In this document: one piece after another, positions 30,193 to 31,395 of the stretch
Layout: each line of letters begins with the position of its first letter
How positions within the stretch are numbered: the first letter of the stretch is position 1
Assembly (NCBI GenBank): GCA_045113475.1
Contig: JBGUIY010000011.1
Span: 1-31,395, forward strand
Direction: 5' to 3'
DNA from: UBA4246 sp045113475
GTDB lineage: Bacteria > Bacillota > Clostridia > Christensenellales > Aristaeellaceae
Length of the DNA: 31,395 bases
Position numbers and translations under genes: made by a program
Notes under the pieces: generated by a model
Told to the model about the DNA's origin: nothing
Seen by the model: the letters and a program-made list of their open reading frames with translations, nothing else
The model's database searches: none

Positions 30193-31395
30193 CTACGCCA
30201 TCGTAGCGGGGTTGATCTCCAGCGTGACCCTGAAGCCTTTCGGCGCTTCCGCCGTCATGGGCTGCAGCTGGGAAAGCAGGCGTTCGCTGTCCGGATGCGC
30301 CAGCCACTTCATAAAGGTCTGGGCGCGGTACAACCCGTCGATAAACTGGATCGGCGCGTGATCCGCGCGGACCGTCAGCAGCCTGCGCGCCGCGCCGGAG
30401 GCCCTGACCAGGGCTTCCGCCCGGGCTTTGTACTCGTTGGCGACGGCCAGCGTCTGCTGCTGGTCCTTCCCCTCCACCAGGAAGCGTGCCAGTATGGTGA
30501 AGGGCGGGTAAAGCTGGGAGCGCCGGCGCTGGAACTCGTCCTCGAAGTAGAGGCGGTAGTCCTGGGTCGCGGCGGCCCGGAGGGCGTAATGCTCCGGCTT
30601 GTAGGTCTGGATGATCACCTGACCCGGCAGGCCCGCGCGCCCGGCGCGCCCTGCCACCTGCACCAGCAGCTGGAAGGTGCGCTCCGCGCTGCGGTAGTCC
30701 GGCAGGTTCAGGGAAAGGTCGGCCAGTACCGCGCCTACCAGGGTCACGTTGGGGAAATCCAGTCCCTTGGCGATCATCTGGGTGCCGATCAGTACCTGGG
30801 CCTGGCGGGAGCGGAAAGCGTTGATCAGCTCGTAGTGTGCGTCCTTGCCGCGGGTGGTGTCCAGGTCCATGCGGATGACGCCCACGCCGGGCAGCAGGCG
30901 GCGCACCTCCTCCTCCACGCGCTCGGTGCCGATGCCCACGGGGCGGATGCTCTCCGACCCGCATTCCGGGCAGGCGCGCGGCGCGCGGGCGATCTGCCCG
31001 CAGTAGTGGCAGCGCAGGGTGTTGTCCGACCGGTGATAGGTCATGGCCACGTCGCAGGCCTGGCAGCGCACGGTGGCGCCGCAGGCGCGGCAGGTCAGCC
31101 CCGGCGCGTAGCCCCGACGGTTCAGGAACAGGATGGCCTGCTGGCCGCTCTTTACGGTTTCCACCAGTTTGTCCCGCAGGAGGCTGGAAAAGATGCCGCG
31201 GTTGCCCATGCGCAGCTCCTGCCGCATGTCCACCACGCTGATCTCGGGCAGGGGCAGGCCGTTGGCACGGGTGCGCAGCTCCAGCAGGGTGTAGTCGCCC
31301 CGCCGCGCCATGGCGAAGGCGTAAATGCTGGGGGTGGCGCTGCCCATCACGCACAGGGCGTTTTCCTTCTCCGCCCGCCAGGCGGCGACGTCCCG
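30193..31395 (-). CDS. priA: Primosomal helicase PriA (3' part, 5' end outside the window)
   Basis: Some 400 C-terminal residues are present; the frame stays open to the window edge (RDVAAWRAEKENALCVMGSATPS). PriA is the superfamily 2 helicase that reloads the replisome at stalled forks. Visible signatures are GSATPS (helicase motif III), ILFLNRRGYAP, and four CxxC pairs that bind two zinc ions (CRAC, CQAC, CHYC, CPEC). GTQMIAKGLDFPNVTLVG and QVAGRAGR (motifs V and VI) follow, then the C-terminal domain. The N-terminal DNA-binding domain and Walker A lie outside the window. Apparent starts near 31350 are internal. priA-def-fmt is the usual Firmicutes order. Confidence 0.96.
   Translation of the reverse strand, partial: RDVAAWRAEKENALCVMGSATPSIYAFAMARRGDYTLLELRTRANGLPLPEISVVDMRQELRMGNRGIFSSLLRDKLVETVKSGQQAILFLNRRGYAPGLTCRACGATVRCQACDVAMTYHRSDNTLRCHYCGQIARAPRACPECGSESIRPVGIGTERVEEEVRRLLPGVGVIRMDLDTTRGKDAHYELINAFRSRQAQVLIGTQMIAKGLDFPNVTLVGAVLADLSLNLPDYRSAERTFQLLVQVAGRAGRAGLPGQVIIQTYKPEHYALRAAATQDYRLYFEDEFQRRRSQLYPPFTILARFLVEGKDQQQTLAVANEYKARAEALVRASGAARRLLTVRADHAPIQFIDGLYRAQTFMKWLAHPDSERLLSQLQPMTAEAPKGFRVTLEINPATMA

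Noticed and set aside
1..31395. tRNA or rRNA genes
   Set aside because: No tRNA cloverleaf or rRNA sequence was recognised by eye; a tRNAscan run would settle it.

Overview
The window looks like chromosome from a GC-rich, Gram-positive Clostridia-type bacterium. The main evidence is the gene order priA-def-fmt-(insert)-rsmB-rlmN-stp-prkC-rsgA-rpe-rsmA followed by cdaA-cdaR, which is a Firmicutes arrangement. Strong GGAGG ribosome sites, a PASTA kinase, YitT, and secreted BspA-like and WG-repeat proteins agree with this. A gut or rumen Clostridia lineage (for example Christensenellales-like) is only a guess. Nearly everything is on the minus strand; the one plus-strand gene is a WG-repeat protein.

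Reading in the direction of transcription (right to left): the 3' part of priA, then def and fmt (31395-28756). A clearly AT-richer insert follows (about 28755-27100). It carries a BspA-like leucine-rich-repeat (LRR) surface protein gene and a collapsed remnant of a second one. Then comes a tightly packed housekeeping run, rsmB-rlmN-stp-prkC-rsgA-rpe-rsmA (27095-19644), joined mostly by 4-nt ATGA/GTGA overlaps. It combines rRNA methylation, the PASTA kinase/PP2C phosphatase pair, a ribosome-assembly GTPase and pentose-phosphate epimerase. A promoter at about 19601-19629 starts a c-di-AMP/envelope group: cdaA, cdaR, a one-TM protein of unknown function, an RsmF-type methyltransferase and a VanY-type peptidase. 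This may run on into a GMP-synthase-like pseudoenzyme, a GNAT protein and a YitT membrane protein (to 11657). dgt follows, and then a 4.6-kb gene for a secreted repeat protein.

The left 5.6 kb is accessory. A divergent pair holds a WG-repeat secreted protein (plus strand) and a two-gene minus-strand unit: an XRE-like HTH regulator translationally coupled to a membrane Ser/Thr kinase whose extracellular half is leucine-rich repeats. About 0.8 kb of gene-free DNA follows, with a duplicated 167-bp palindrome-bearing repeat, then a second BspA-like gene and the start of a small membrane protein. The same 17-bp palindrome (GTGGGCAG-N-CTGCCCAC) lies about 57-61 nt before the start codons of both the HTH gene and the BspA-like gene, which suggests shared control.

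The most notable items are the GuaA-like protein that has lost both catalytic centres, the HTH/LRR-kinase unit with its palindrome shared with an LRR surface-protein gene, and the collapsed BspA gene inside the AT-rich insert. All calls come from reading sequence and motifs; no database search was run.
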